Assembly: GCF_006265115.1 (NCBI RefSeq)
Contig: NZ_SMDR01000001.1
Coordinates: forward strand, 62,001-126,000
Source: Arenimonas terrae
GTDB lineage: Bacteria > Pseudomonadota > Gammaproteobacteria > Xanthomonadales > Xanthomonadaceae
Reading direction: 5' to 3'
Length of the DNA: 64,000 nt
Shown: positions 44,191-52,425 of the stretch, piece by piece
Numbering within the stretch: the first letter of the stretch is position 1
How the letters are laid out: each line of letters starts with the position of its first letter
Translations under genes and position numbers: made by a program
The notes under the pieces: model-generated
What the model was told of the DNA's origin: nothing
The model's database searches: none
What the model saw: the letters and a program-made list of their open reading frames with translations, nothing else

Positions 44191-45090
44191 ATGAAACGCA
44201 TCGCAGCCCTTTCGCTCCTCCTCCTGCTGTCCGCCGGCGCAAGCCAGGCGGCGACCGCACTGCGGTTCACGCCGCCGCCCGGCGACGCCTCGCTGAAGGA
44301 GTTCGCCGACAAGCTGGGCAACAACGCGTCCGAACGCGAGCAGATGCTGCAGGCGATCACCACGGCGAAGACCGAAATCTTCGAACAGCGCTACGCAGCG
44401 AAGGGCTGGAAGAACAACGTCGCCGGGGCCTACACCTTCTTCGTCAGCGGCGTGAGCTATGTCTGGACTGGCAAGGTCCCGGATGGCGCCGCGGAGGACC
44501 GGTTGTTCGCGCAGATGGGCGAGACGCTGGCGCCGGACCTGGCCGGTGTTTCCGACCGGGAGAAGGCCACGCTGTACAACACGCTGATCGCCAGTATCAG
44601 CCTGCCGCTGTTGCTGTACATCGACGCTGAGCAGACCGGAAACCAGGCGCAGATCGAACAGGCGCGCACCCTGGCCGCCCAGTACAGCCGCGAGATTCTG
44701 AAGATGGAGCCGGAGCAGGTTGGCAGGCTGCTGCCAGCGGCGCCGCCGGCCGGCCCGCCGGCGACTGCAGCGGCCGTCGCTCCGGCCACCGTCTCGAGTG
44801 CGCCCGCGGCCAGCGGCGCGGGGCAGTTGGACGGTCGCTGGCAGTGCGTGGTGTCGTCCGTGCGTTACGTGCCCGGCGCCGGCGGGTCGTCGATGATGAT
44901 GGTCGATTCGATCCCCAGCATCAGTTTCGACATCGCGGGCAACCGTTACCGCACCAGCGCGGGTGGCGGCACGCTGTCGGTGGTGGGCCACGAGCTGCGG
45001 TTCTCCGGCGACGACATGGGGAACATGGTCGCCAAACTCGACGGTAGCACCCTGGTATTCGACAGCGTCACCCGCTGCGATCGGCGTTGA
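44191..45090 (+). CDS. exported DUF6683-like protein (first tandem paralogue)
   Basis: A 299-residue exported protein (signal MKRIAALSLLLLLSAGASQA). The N-terminal helical domain shares LRFTPPPGD, GWKNNVAGAYTFF, EKATLYNTLIASISLPLLLY and EQARTLAAQYSREILKMEP with the neighbouring paralogue and the one at 20170. The C-terminal domain from about residue 205 (GQLDGRWQCVVSSVRYVPG...) resembles that of the 20170 copy, with a conserved Cys pair. A Pro/Ala-rich linker joins the domains. It lies in the middle of the run of exported-protein genes. The DUF assignment rests on memory of the family pattern. Confidence 0.75.
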   Translation: MKRIAALSLLLLLSAGASQAATALRFTPPPGDASLKEFADKLGNNASEREQMLQAITTAKTEIFEQRYAAKGWKNNVAGAYTFFVSGVSYVWTGKVPDGAAEDRLFAQMGETLAPDLAGVSDREKATLYNTLIASISLPLLLYIDAEQTGNQAQIEQARTLAAQYSREILKMEPEQVGRLLPAAPPAGPPATAAAVAPATVSSAPAASGAGQLDGRWQCVVSSVRYVPGAGGSSMMMVDSIPSISFDIAGNRYRTSAGGGTLSVVGHELRFSGDDMGNMVAKLDGSTLVFDSVTRCDRR

Positions 45091-45114
45091 ACCACGCAAC
45101 CCCTGGAGCGAACC

Positions 45115-46020
45115 ATGAAATACCTCATTGCCCTGACGATCCTCCTCTGGATGCCGACCGCCGCGGAGGCCGCGCTGCGGTTCACGCCGCCGCCCGGCGA
45201 CACTTCGCTGCAGGACTTCGCCGACAAGCTGGGCAAGACCCCGCAGGAACGGCAGCAGCTGGGCGAGGCCTTCGCCACGGTGAAGGCCGAACTGTTCGAG
45301 CAGCCGAATGCGTCCCGCGGCTGGAAGAACAACATCGCCGGTGCCTACACTTTCTTCGTCAGCAGCATCAGCACGGTCTGGACCGGCGACGCGCCCGATC
45401 CCGCCGCCCAGGACCAGCTGTTCGCCAAACTGGGCACGGCGCTGGCGCCGGACCTGGCCGGCGTGCCGGACCGCGACAAGGCCGAGCTTTACAGCACCCT
45501 GATCGGCGGTGCCAGCCTGCCGCTGCTGCTGTTCATCGACGGCAGCGAAAAAAAGAACCCGGCCCAGATCGAGCAGGCCCGTGCCCTGGCCGCGCAGTAC
45601 AGCCGCGAGCTGATGAAGATGGAGCCGGACGAGGTGCGCCAGCTGCTGCAGCCGGCCTCGGCCAGCGGCGCGGTGGCGGCGACGACGGCGCCGACCGTGG
45701 TATCGGACGCCTCCGGCGTCGACGGCCGTTACGAATGCCAGATGGCCCAGCTCTCGCACGGCGCCGGCGCGAACTTCAGCTTCCAGTACCAGCCGACCGG
45801 CATGTGGTTCGCCATCCAGGGCGGCCGCTACACCAGCAGCAGCGCCGGCGGCACGGTGCAGGCGGGCGGCGACGTGGTGAGCTTCCACGGCGGCAGCTAT
45901 GACGGTTGGCGCGGCGCGCGCCGCGGCAATGCCATCGTGTTCCGCAAGAACCAGGGCGACCCGGCACCGGGCGAATCGATCCGCGTGGGCGACCTGCGCT
46001 GCGGCCGCCGCAGCGGCTGA
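45115..46020 (+). CDS. exported DUF6683-like protein (second tandem paralogue)
   Basis: A 301-residue exported protein (signal MKYLIALTILLWMPTAAEA). The N-terminal domain is clearly paralogous to the preceding gene and to 20170 (LRFTPPPGDTSLQDFADKLGK, GWKNNIAGAYTFFVSS, EQARALAAQYSRELMKMEP). The C-terminal domain (VDGRYECQMAQLSHGAGANFSFQYQPTG..) is shorter and more diverged but keeps two Cys. Its TGA stop lies in the loop of a strong hairpin. It ends the run of exported-protein genes and converges on the kinase gene. Confidence 0.75.
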   Translation: MKYLIALTILLWMPTAAEAALRFTPPPGDTSLQDFADKLGKTPQERQQLGEAFATVKAELFEQPNASRGWKNNIAGAYTFFVSSISTVWTGDAPDPAAQDQLFAKLGTALAPDLAGVPDRDKAELYSTLIGGASLPLLLFIDGSEKKNPAQIEQARALAAQYSRELMKMEPDEVRQLLQPASASGAVAATTAPTVVSDASGVDGRYECQMAQLSHGAGANFSFQYQPTGMWFAIQGGRYTSSSAGGTVQAGGDVVSFHGGSYDGWRGARRGNAIVFRKNQGDPAPGESIRVGDLRCGRRSG

Positions 46021-46030
46021 GCCGCTGCGG
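46008..46030. terminator. hairpin with stop codon in the loop
   Basis: CCGCAGCGGC (46008-46017), loop TGA (the stop of the upstream gene), GCCGCTGCGG (46021-46030) is a perfect 10-bp stem between convergent genes. There is no T-run, so it may act as a bidirectional roadblock or weak terminator. Confidence 0.5.
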
Positions 46031-46039
46031 GCCGGACCG

Positions 46040-48931
46040 TCACACCCCGAGTTGCGTGGCCAGCCTCTCGGCGGCGGCGCGGTGCAGTTCCTGCGGCAGC
46101 ACCGCCTCGCGCAGCACCGGCAGGGCCTGCTGCAGCAAGGCCTGCGCTTCGTCGCGTTTGCCGGCGGCGGCGAGGATGCCGGCCAGCTCCGCCTGCGCGA
46201 TCGCGGTGTCGGTGCCACCGGACGCGGACAGCCGCGCCAGCGCTTCGCGTTGCGCGGTTTCCGCGGCGGCCAGGTTGCCGCGGACCCGCGAGAACTCGGC
46301 CTCGGCGCGCAGCGCGTGGGCGAAGACCGGATGGGCCGCCGGCGCCAGTTTGCCCAGCCGCGTGCGGGCTTCCTCCAGCACCTGCGACCCGTGTCCGGCA
46401 TCGCCCATGCGCTTGGCCAGCACCACCTGCTGCCAGACGATGAACGCGTAGCTGAACGAGTCCGCGCCTTCGTCCGCCAGCGCCTTCGCGCGCAGGCGGT
46501 CGAAAATGGCGCCGGCTTCGGCGTAGCGACCGGCCTGGCCCAGTCCGCGCGCGTAGTTGCGCTCCAGCCCCCAGCGCATCGCCGCCGCCTCGCCGGAATC
46601 CCCGGCTTCCTCCAGGCGCACCAGGCTGCGTTCGAACAGCTCGACCGCCTTCGGGTAGTCGCCCGCGCTTTCATAGACCGAAGCGAGGTTGCTCAGGTTG
46701 ATGGCCGCGTCCAGCGGCGTGCCGCGGGCTTCGGCGGCCAGGACGTCGGCGTGCTCCAGCGCCGCCAGCGATTCGCGGTAGCGGCCCAGGTTGTTCAGCG
46801 CGGTGCCCAGTGCGCCGTACAGCAGGCTGGTGGTGGTGCCGCGCGAGCCGACCGCCTTTTCCTGCAGCGCGATGGCCTCGCGGATCGTGCTTTCCGCCGC
46901 CGCAAAGTCGCCGTTGTGGCCCAGCGCCTCGCCCTTGTTGCGCAGCAGGCTGACGCGCAGCAGCGAATCCGGCGCAACGCCCCGGGCGTCGGCGAAGGCC
47001 AGGCCTTCGTCCAGGACCTGCAGGGCGCGCGTGTACTCGCCGGTGAGGTTCAACAGGCCGCCCAGCAGCTGGTAGGCCTCGATGACGTCGTCGCGCGGTG
47101 ACGAGGGCAGCGGTTTCGCCAGCGCGATCGCCTCCTGCCAGTGCTTTTCGGCCACGGGGTAGTCGGCCATCGCGGAGTGGCCCGATCCCAGCACGACCAG
47201 GGCCTTCACCTGCGCGGCGGCATCGTCGGCCGCACCGTGCCGGTACCACGCGGCGGCGCGTTCGGCGGCGGCCAGGCTTTCCTCGCCGCGCTCCAGGCCG
47301 TGCAGCACGCCCGAGTAGGTGGCCATTTCCCGGGCCAGGCTTTCGGCGTCCTCGCGGCTGCGCGGCTCCACCCCCTCGAAACCGTCGGCGAACAGCGCGG
47401 CCGCGGTCTTCAGGTCGCCCAGCGAGTGGTAGAGCTCGCCGAGCAGGCGCTGCACCGGTTGTTTCACCTGCGGGTCGACCGTGCCGCTCTGGTCGAGCGT
47501 GGCGCGGGCATGGTCGAGCAGCTCGCGCACGCTGACGTCGGTATCCAGCGCGTTTTCCGGCGCCGCCGCGGCCAGCGTGTTGGTCAGGAACTGCAGGGAC
47601 GCACGGGCCGCCAGGGCCTGCCGCTGCGCCTCGTTGCGCTGCTGTTCGGCGATCGCCGCCTGTGCGCGCGCCTCGCGCGCCTGCCAGAGCGCCACCGCGC
47701 TGCCCGCCAGCACGGCAAGCAGCACCGCGGCGGCGGCGGCGGCGGGCCCGCGGTTGCGGCGCAGCCACAGGCGTGCGGCCGTCGCGCGCGACGGCGCTTC
47801 GATGCGCAGCGGGCGGTGCTGCAGCCAGCGCTGCAGGTCGTCGGCCAGGGCATCGGCGCTGGCGTAGCGCTGGGCCGGATCCCGGCGCAGGCAGCCCTGC
47901 ACGACATTCGACAGGGCGCCGCGCAGTTCCCTGGCGAGCGCGGCCGGGCTCATGCCGTCGCGCAGTGCCGCCGTGCCCGGGTCGGCCAGCGCGGCGGCGC
48001 GGGTCAGCGGCTCCGGCTCGCGTTCGAGCAGCTGCAGCTGCCGGGGCAGGGGCGTATCGCAGCCCAGCCCGAAGGGATGCGCGCCCGACAGCAGCCGGTG
48101 CAGCACGATGCCCAGCTGCCAGAGGTCGGTGGCTGTGGTGATCGGGCCCGCGTGCAGCTGCTCCGGGCTGGCGTATTCGAAGGTCAGCGCGCGGTCGTTG
48201 GTGGCGGTCGCGTCGGCGCCATCGAGCGGCTTGGCGATGCCGAAGTCGAGCAGCTTCACCTGGCCCTGGGCATCCACCAGCAGATTGGAGGGTTTCAGGT
48301 CGCGGTGCACGACCAGGTTGCGGTGGGCGTGGTTCACCGCGTCCAGCACTTGCCCGAACAGGGCGATGCGTTCGCGCAGGCCCAGGCGGCGCGCGTCGCA
48401 CCAGGCGTCGATGGGCTGGCCGTCGACGTATTCCATGACGAAGTAGGGGTCGCCGTCGGCCGTGAAGCCGCCGTCGAGCAGGGTGGCGATGTGCGGGTGC
48501 TGCAGCTGGGCCAGAAGCTGGCGCTCGCGCAGGAAGCGTTCGCGCGCGGCCGGCGAGTCCGCCGCGCGGCGGATCAGCTTCAGGGCCGCGCGCTGCGTGT
48601 AGGCGCCGTCGTCGCGCTGCACGGCATAGACCGTGCCCATGCCGCCGCGGCCGAGTTCGCCGGTGATGCGCCAGGGGCCGATGGTCCGGCCGGTCTGCGC
48701 GGTGGGCGGCTCGGCGGCGGCATCGCCGCCCAGCGCGTCGCTCCATTGGGCGGCATTGCCGGAGAACGGTTCGTCCGCGCGTCCGTCGGCGGCCAGCATG
48801 GCCTCGACCAGGGCCCGCAGGCCGCTGTCGCCACCGCAGAGCCCATCGAGTGTCGCGGCCCGCTGCGCCGGCGGCAGGTCGACCACCTGCTCGAAGATTC
48901 GCATCGCCTGCGGACTGCGGTCGGTGCTCAT
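46040..48931 (-). CDS. Ser/Thr protein kinase with transmembrane segment and TPR domain
   Basis: A 963-residue Hanks-type kinase. The kinase domain (about 85-370) has G-loop LGRGGMGTVY (93-102), ATP-binding K118, catalytic loop HRDLKPSN (D211) and DFG at 229-231. A hydrophobic helix at about 395-417 (GPAAAAAAVLLAVLAGSAVALW) anchors it in the membrane. The rest (about 480-960) consists of TPR-like helical pairs (YRESLAALEHADVLAAEA, DYPKAVELFERSLVRLEEAG). An ECF sigma gene lies 24 bases upstream. This pairing is common in xanthomonads and planctomycetes, and the kinase probably signals to or from that sigma factor. Confidence 0.9.
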   Translation of the reverse strand: MSTDRSPQAMRIFEQVVDLPPAQRAATLDGLCGGDSGLRALVEAMLAADGRADEPFSGNAAQWSDALGGDAAAEPPTAQTGRTIGPWRITGELGRGGMGTVYAVQRDDGAYTQRAALKLIRRAADSPAARERFLRERQLLAQLQHPHIATLLDGGFTADGDPYFVMEYVDGQPIDAWCDARRLGLRERIALFGQVLDAVNHAHRNLVVHRDLKPSNLLVDAQGQVKLLDFGIAKPLDGADATATNDRALTFEYASPEQLHAGPITTATDLWQLGIVLHRLLSGAHPFGLGCDTPLPRQLQLLEREPEPLTRAAALADPGTAALRDGMSPAALARELRGALSNVVQGCLRRDPAQRYASADALADDLQRWLQHRPLRIEAPSRATAARLWLRRNRGPAAAAAAVLLAVLAGSAVALWQAREARAQAAIAEQQRNEAQRQALAARASLQFLTNTLAAAAPENALDTDVSVRELLDHARATLDQSGTVDPQVKQPVQRLLGELYHSLGDLKTAAALFADGFEGVEPRSREDAESLAREMATYSGVLHGLERGEESLAAAERAAAWYRHGAADDAAAQVKALVVLGSGHSAMADYPVAEKHWQEAIALAKPLPSSPRDDVIEAYQLLGGLLNLTGEYTRALQVLDEGLAFADARGVAPDSLLRVSLLRNKGEALGHNGDFAAAESTIREAIALQEKAVGSRGTTTSLLYGALGTALNNLGRYRESLAALEHADVLAAEARGTPLDAAINLSNLASVYESAGDYPKAVELFERSLVRLEEAGDSGEAAAMRWGLERNYARGLGQAGRYAEAGAIFDRLRAKALADEGADSFSYAFIVWQQVVLAKRMGDAGHGSQVLEEARTRLGKLAPAAHPVFAHALRAEAEFSRVRGNLAAAETAQREALARLSASGGTDTAIAQAELAGILAAAGKRDEAQALLQQALPVLREAVLPQELHRAAAERLATQLGV

Positions 48932-48955
48932 GCGCGCTCGCTCTGGAATCGGAAG

Positions 48956-49519
48956 TCAGTCGCCCAGCTTGGCCGCCAGCCAGGCGCGGGTGCGGCGCCA
49001 GTCGCGCTGCACGGTGGTGAGGCTGATGTCGAGCAGGCCGGCGATTTGTGGTTCGTCGTAGCCACCGAAATAACGCAATTCGACGATCTGCGCGGCCCGC
49101 GGGTCGAAGCCCTGCAGTTCTTCCAGCAGCGCGTGCAGGGCCAGCACCTCGACCTCGGCCTGCGGCTGGGCGATGCCGCTGGCGGTGAGGGTGAGCGCCT
49201 GCTCGCCGCCGCCGCGCTTGGCGGCCTGCACCTGGCGGGCATGGTCGACCAGGATGTGGCGCATGGCGTGGGTGGACAGGGCCATCAGGTGATTGCGGTC
49301 GGCCGGAGCGAGCTCGGCATTGCCGGCGAGCTTGAGCCAGGCCTCGTGCACCAGGGCCGTGGTCTGCAGGGCGTGGCGCTGGCCGCGCAGCTGTTTGTGC
49401 GCGGCCTGTTTGAGCTGTTCGTAGACGGCCGCGTAGGCGGCATCGCGGGCCGCGGCGTCGCCGGCGCGGCCGCGCGCCAGCCATTCGGTCACGGGAGCCC
49501 GCCCCGGTTCCTCCGCCAT
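48956..49519 (-). CDS. ECF-type RNA polymerase sigma factor (TIGR02999-like)
   Basis: A 187-residue sigma factor. Region 2 includes TTALVHEAWLKLAGN..NHLMALSTHAMRHILVDHARQVQAAKRGGG, characteristic of the TIGR02999/ECF sigma group that is associated with Ser/Thr kinases. Region 4 is FDPRAAQIVELRYFGGYDEPQIAGLLDISLTTVQRDWRRTRAWLAAKL, a good helix-turn-helix. ATG 49519 is chosen at the domain start; the longer frame to 49903 is low-complexity. It is cotranscribed with the kinase gene, with 24 bases between them. Confidence 0.88.
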   Translation of the reverse strand: MAEEPGRAPVTEWLARGRAGDAAARDAAYAAVYEQLKQAAHKQLRGQRHALQTTALVHEAWLKLAGNAELAPADRNHLMALSTHAMRHILVDHARQVQAAKRGGGEQALTLTASGIAQPQAEVEVLALHALLEELQGFDPRAAQIVELRYFGGYDEPQIAGLLDISLTTVQRDWRRTRAWLAAKLGD

Positions 49520-49705
49520 TCCTGCCCCCGGCCGCGCGGTCCCGCCCGCGCTTCGGGCGCAAGTCTGGCACAGCCGGGCAGGGCGGGCGCAGTGGTCCGC
49601 TTTCCGCCGCGCAGGACGGGTGGCGGTTCTTCGTGCTCCGGCGCGACGGGCTCGCCAAGCGCATGGCTCCGCCGACCCATCGAGGCGACGAGGTTTCCCC
49701 GGCGG

Positions 49706-49735
49706 TTGACACCGCCCACGGCCCGGGAATATGGT
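49706..49735 (+). promoter_or_regulatory. sigma-70 promoter of the MarR-type regulator gene
   Basis: TTGACA (49706-49711) and TATGGT (49730-49735) are separated by 18 bases, with a normal distance to ATG 49758. The 17-bp operator (49734-49750) overlaps the -10 and start region, as expected for a repressor. Confidence 0.65.
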
Positions 49736-49750
49736 TGGCACTAACAACGG
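49734..49750. promoter_or_regulatory. arsenic-cluster operator, copy 1 (before the MarR gene)
   Basis: GTTG-G-CACTA-A-CAAC-GG overlaps the -10 region of the regulator gene. The same pattern, GTTG-N-CACTA-N-CAACGG, recurs at 50321-50337 before the arsN1-like gene. GTTG and CAAC form inverted arms. Confidence 0.7.
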
Positions 49751-49757
49751 ATTCGCC

Positions 49758-50303
49758 ATGCCCACCCAGACCGCCCGCCGCCCCGCCTCCGACGCCGCCC
49801 TGCAGCAAGACGCGCAGGCCCTGCATGAGGCGCTGTCGCACCTGGTGCGGGTGTACCAGTTCCGCGACCGCGACAAGATCTGCTGCCACGACGTTTCGGT
49901 CACCCAGTGTTACGCGCTGGAGGTGCTGGTCGAACGCGGCCCGCTGCGCAGCAATGCGCTGGCGGACGGGCTCAAGCTCGACAAGAGCACCACCTCGCGC
50001 GTCGTCGATGCCCTGGTGCGCAAGGGTTACGTCGAAAAGGCCGCCGACGGCGAGGACGCACGCGCGGTGTCGCTGCGGGCGACCCGGTCGGGCAGGGCGC
50101 TGTACGAGCGGATCAACGGCGAACTGATCGAGCAGCAGGCCGACCTTCTGCGTGGCCTCGACGCCGACGTGCGCGCCGGCGCCACCGAAATCATCCGCCG
50201 CCTGGCCAAGGCCGCCGAGGCGCGCTTCGTCGCGGGCGTCAGCGTGGGGCCGTGCGAGCCCGCCTGCGCGCCGGGCGCGGCGGGCAAGGGAAAGTGTGGC
50301 TGA
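49758..50303 (+). CDS. Cys-rich MarR-family transcriptional regulator
   Basis: A 181-residue MarR-type regulator. The winged helix spans about 48-115 (VTQCYALEVLVERGPLRSNALADGLKLDKSTTSRVVDALVRKGYVEKAADGEDARAVSL). It is unusually Cys-rich: C42-C43 just before the winged helix, C51, and a C-terminal tail with C166, C170 and C180. Such thiols suggest it senses a trivalent arsenical or another thiophile. It heads the arsenic cluster and shares its 17-bp operator with arsN1. ATG 49758 lies downstream of the operator; the ATG at 49731 would be inside the promoter. Autorepression relieved by the metal(loid) is the simplest model. Confidence 0.85.
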   Translation: MPTQTARRPASDAALQQDAQALHEALSHLVRVYQFRDRDKICCHDVSVTQCYALEVLVERGPLRSNALADGLKLDKSTTSRVVDALVRKGYVEKAADGEDARAVSLRATRSGRALYERINGELIEQQADLLRGLDADVRAGATEIIRRLAKAAEARFVAGVSVGPCEPACAPGAAGKGKCG

Positions 50304-50320
50304 GTTTTTTTGCTCTGATA

Positions 50321-50337
50321 GTTGTCACTACCAACGG
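50321..50337. promoter_or_regulatory. arsenic-cluster operator, copy 2 (before arsN1)
   Basis: GTTG-T-CACTA-C-CAAC-GG matches the copy at 49734-49750 at 15 of 17 positions. The two differing positions are those flanking the CACTA core. It lies just before ATG 50344, so the MarR-type regulator should also control the arsN1 operon separately from its own gene. Confidence 0.7.
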
Positions 50338-50343
50338 AATTCC

Positions 50344-50871
50344 ATGGACACGATCCGGAATGCACGCCCCACCGACGCCGCGGCCATCGCCGCGATCTAC
50401 AACCAGGGCATCGCCGACCGCGGCGCCACCTTCGAAACCGTGCCGCGCACCGAGGCCGACCTGGCCGAGCGGCTGTCGGACGTGGACCGCTACCCCGTGC
50501 TGGTCGCCGCCGATGCGACGGGCAGGGTGCTGGGCTGGGCGAGCCTGAGCAGCTACCGCCCGCGCGACTGCTACGCGGGCATCGCCGAATTCTCGATCTA
50601 CCTCGACCGCGACGCGCGCGGGCGGGGCGTCGGCCGGCGGCTGTTGAACGCGCTGATCGACACCGCCGCGGAACGCGGTTTCTGGAAACTCGTCTCGCGC
50701 ATCTTCCCGTTCAACGCCGCCAGCCGGGCGCTGTGCCGGGCCTGCGGCTTCCGCGAAGTCGGCACCTACGAAAAACACGCCCAGCTCGACGGCCGATGGC
50801 TCGATGTCGTGATCGTCGAACGCTCCCTCACCGCTGTTTCCACAACCGGTCCGTCCGGAAGGAGTTCCTGA
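50344..50871 (+). CDS. arsN1: GNAT acetyltransferase, ArsN1/phosphinothricin acetyltransferase-like
   Basis: A 175-residue GNAT enzyme of the phosphinothricin/arsinothricin N-acetyltransferase type. Diagnostic features are the start IRNARPTDAAAIAAIYNQGIADRGATFETVPRT, the strand GWASLSSYRPRDCYAGIAEFSIYLDRDARGRGVGRRLLNAL with the acetyl-CoA loop, and FNAASRALCRACGFREVGTYEKHAQLDGRWLDVVIVER. In an arsenic cluster, acetylation and detoxification of arsinothricin (ArsN1) is likely; phosphinothricin or methionine sulfoximine are alternatives. Its stop overlaps the flavoprotein start by one base. The shared operator upstream suggests control by the MarR-type regulator. Confidence 0.8.
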   Translation: MDTIRNARPTDAAAIAAIYNQGIADRGATFETVPRTEADLAERLSDVDRYPVLVAADATGRVLGWASLSSYRPRDCYAGIAEFSIYLDRDARGRGVGRRLLNALIDTAAERGFWKLVSRIFPFNAASRALCRACGFREVGTYEKHAQLDGRWLDVVIVERSLTAVSTTGPSGRSS

Positions 50872-52418
50872 TGAAAGCCCATTCCCTGCCCGTCGTCGTC
50901 ATCGGTGCCGGTCCCGTCGGCCTGGCGGCCGCCGCGCACCTTGTCGAGCGTAGCCTCACGCCCGTCGTGTTCGAGGCGGGCGCCAGTGTCGGCGCGGGCA
51001 TGCGCACCTGGGCGCAGGTGCGCATGTTCTCGCCCTGGGAGTTCACGATCGACCGGGCCGCGGCGCGGATCCTGGCGCGCCATGGCTGGACGGCACCCGA
51101 GCCTTCGGCCTTTCCCACCGGCGGCGACGTGGCCCAGCTATACCTCGACGCGCTCGCCCGCACGCCGGAGATCGCGCCGCACCTGCGTCTGGGCGCGTGC
51201 GTCACCGCGGTCAGCAAGCAGCGCCGCGACCGTATGAAGGACGCGCAGCGCGACGACGTGCCCTTCGTGGTGCGCTACGAGGACGCCGACGGCGAACACG
51301 AGCTGCTGGCGCAGGCGGTCATCGACGCCTCCGGCACCATCCGTACACCCAACCCGCTGGGCGCGTCCGGCCTGCCGGCGCTCGGCGAGCGCGGCGCGCG
51401 GGAATACGTGTTCTACGGCATGCCGGACGTGCTCGGCGCGCATCGTGATAGTTACGCGGGCAAGCGCGTGCTGGTGGTCGGCAGCGGGCATTCGGCCTTC
51501 AACGTGCTCAACGACCTGGCCCGGCTGGCGCAGCAGGCGCCCGGCACGCGCATCCAGTGGGCGATCCGCCGCCCGTCCCTGCAGCGCGTGCTGGGTGGCG
51601 GCGAGAACGACCAGCTGGCCGAACGCGGCAGGCTCGGCCTGACGATCGGGCGGCTGGTGAAGGAGGGCGCGCTGACGGTGGCGACGTCGTTCCAGCTCGA
51701 CCGCATCGAGCGCACGCCGGACGGCTGGGTCGCGTACAGCGGCGGCACGGCCCTGGCGCCGGTGGATCAGATCGTCGCGGCGACCGGCTTCCGTCCGGAT
51801 GTGGGGCTTCTGTCCGAACTGCGCATCGCGCTCGACGCCGGCACGCAGGCGCCGGTGGCCCTGGCGCCGCTGATCGACCCGAACCAACACAGCTGCGGCA
51901 GCGTCCGCCCGCACGGCGCCGAGCAGCTGCGCCATCCCGACGCCAACGTCTACATCGTCGGTATGAAAAGCTACGGCCGCGCGCCGACCTTCCTGCTGCT
52001 GACCGGCTACGAGCAGGTGCGCTCCGTCGTCGCCGCCATCGCCGGCGACTGGGACGCGGCGCGGCGCGTCGAACTGGTGCTGCCGGAGACGGGCGTGTGC
52101 ATCACGCAGTTCGCGGAGGACGAAGCAGCCGTCGGCGCGGCGCCCGCTTGCTGCGGTCCGACCATTGTCGACGCCGCTGCGCCTGCGGTCGCCGCTGCGG
52201 TCACCGGCGACGCGACAGCGGCATGTTGCGGCGGACCGCCCAAGTCCAACGCTGACGCCTGCTGCGTGAAAGACGAGGATGCCAAGGCCTCGGGCACCTC
52301 TGGCTGCGGCTGTGGTCAGCGCGCGGCCAGCCCGGTGCCCGTCGCCGTCCCGGCTGCCGCCGTCGTGCCCGTCGCCGTCGCCGCACCGGCGGCGACCGCG
52401 TCGGAATGCTGCCGCTGA
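50871..52418 (+). CDS. flavin-dependent oxidoreductase with Cys-rich tail (ArsO-like)
   Basis: A 515-residue flavoprotein. The N-terminal FAD motif is VVVIGAGPVGLAAAAHL and a second dinucleotide site is KRVLVVGSGHSAFNVL (about 199-214), as in flavin monooxygenases. From about residue 400 the protein extends into a tail with vicinal pairs CC at 427, 452, 464 and 513 plus CGC at 479-481, separated by Ala/Pro-rich linkers. Such cysteines can bind trivalent arsenic or metals. ATG 50871 follows GGAAGGAG and shares one base with the arsN1 stop. Related proteins occur in ars operons with ArsJ-type modules. The reaction is not proven. Confidence 0.75.
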   Translation: MKAHSLPVVVIGAGPVGLAAAAHLVERSLTPVVFEAGASVGAGMRTWAQVRMFSPWEFTIDRAAARILARHGWTAPEPSAFPTGGDVAQLYLDALARTPEIAPHLRLGACVTAVSKQRRDRMKDAQRDDVPFVVRYEDADGEHELLAQAVIDASGTIRTPNPLGASGLPALGERGAREYVFYGMPDVLGAHRDSYAGKRVLVVGSGHSAFNVLNDLARLAQQAPGTRIQWAIRRPSLQRVLGGGENDQLAERGRLGLTIGRLVKEGALTVATSFQLDRIERTPDGWVAYSGGTALAPVDQIVAATGFRPDVGLLSELRIALDAGTQAPVALAPLIDPNQHSCGSVRPHGAEQLRHPDANVYIVGMKSYGRAPTFLLLTGYEQVRSVVAAIAGDWDAARRVELVLPETGVCITQFAEDEAAVGAAPACCGPTIVDAAAPAVAAAVTGDATAACCGGPPKSNADACCVKDEDAKASGTSGCGCGQRAASPVPVAVPAAAVVPVAVAAPAATASECCR

Positions 52419-52425
52419 CCGCCGC

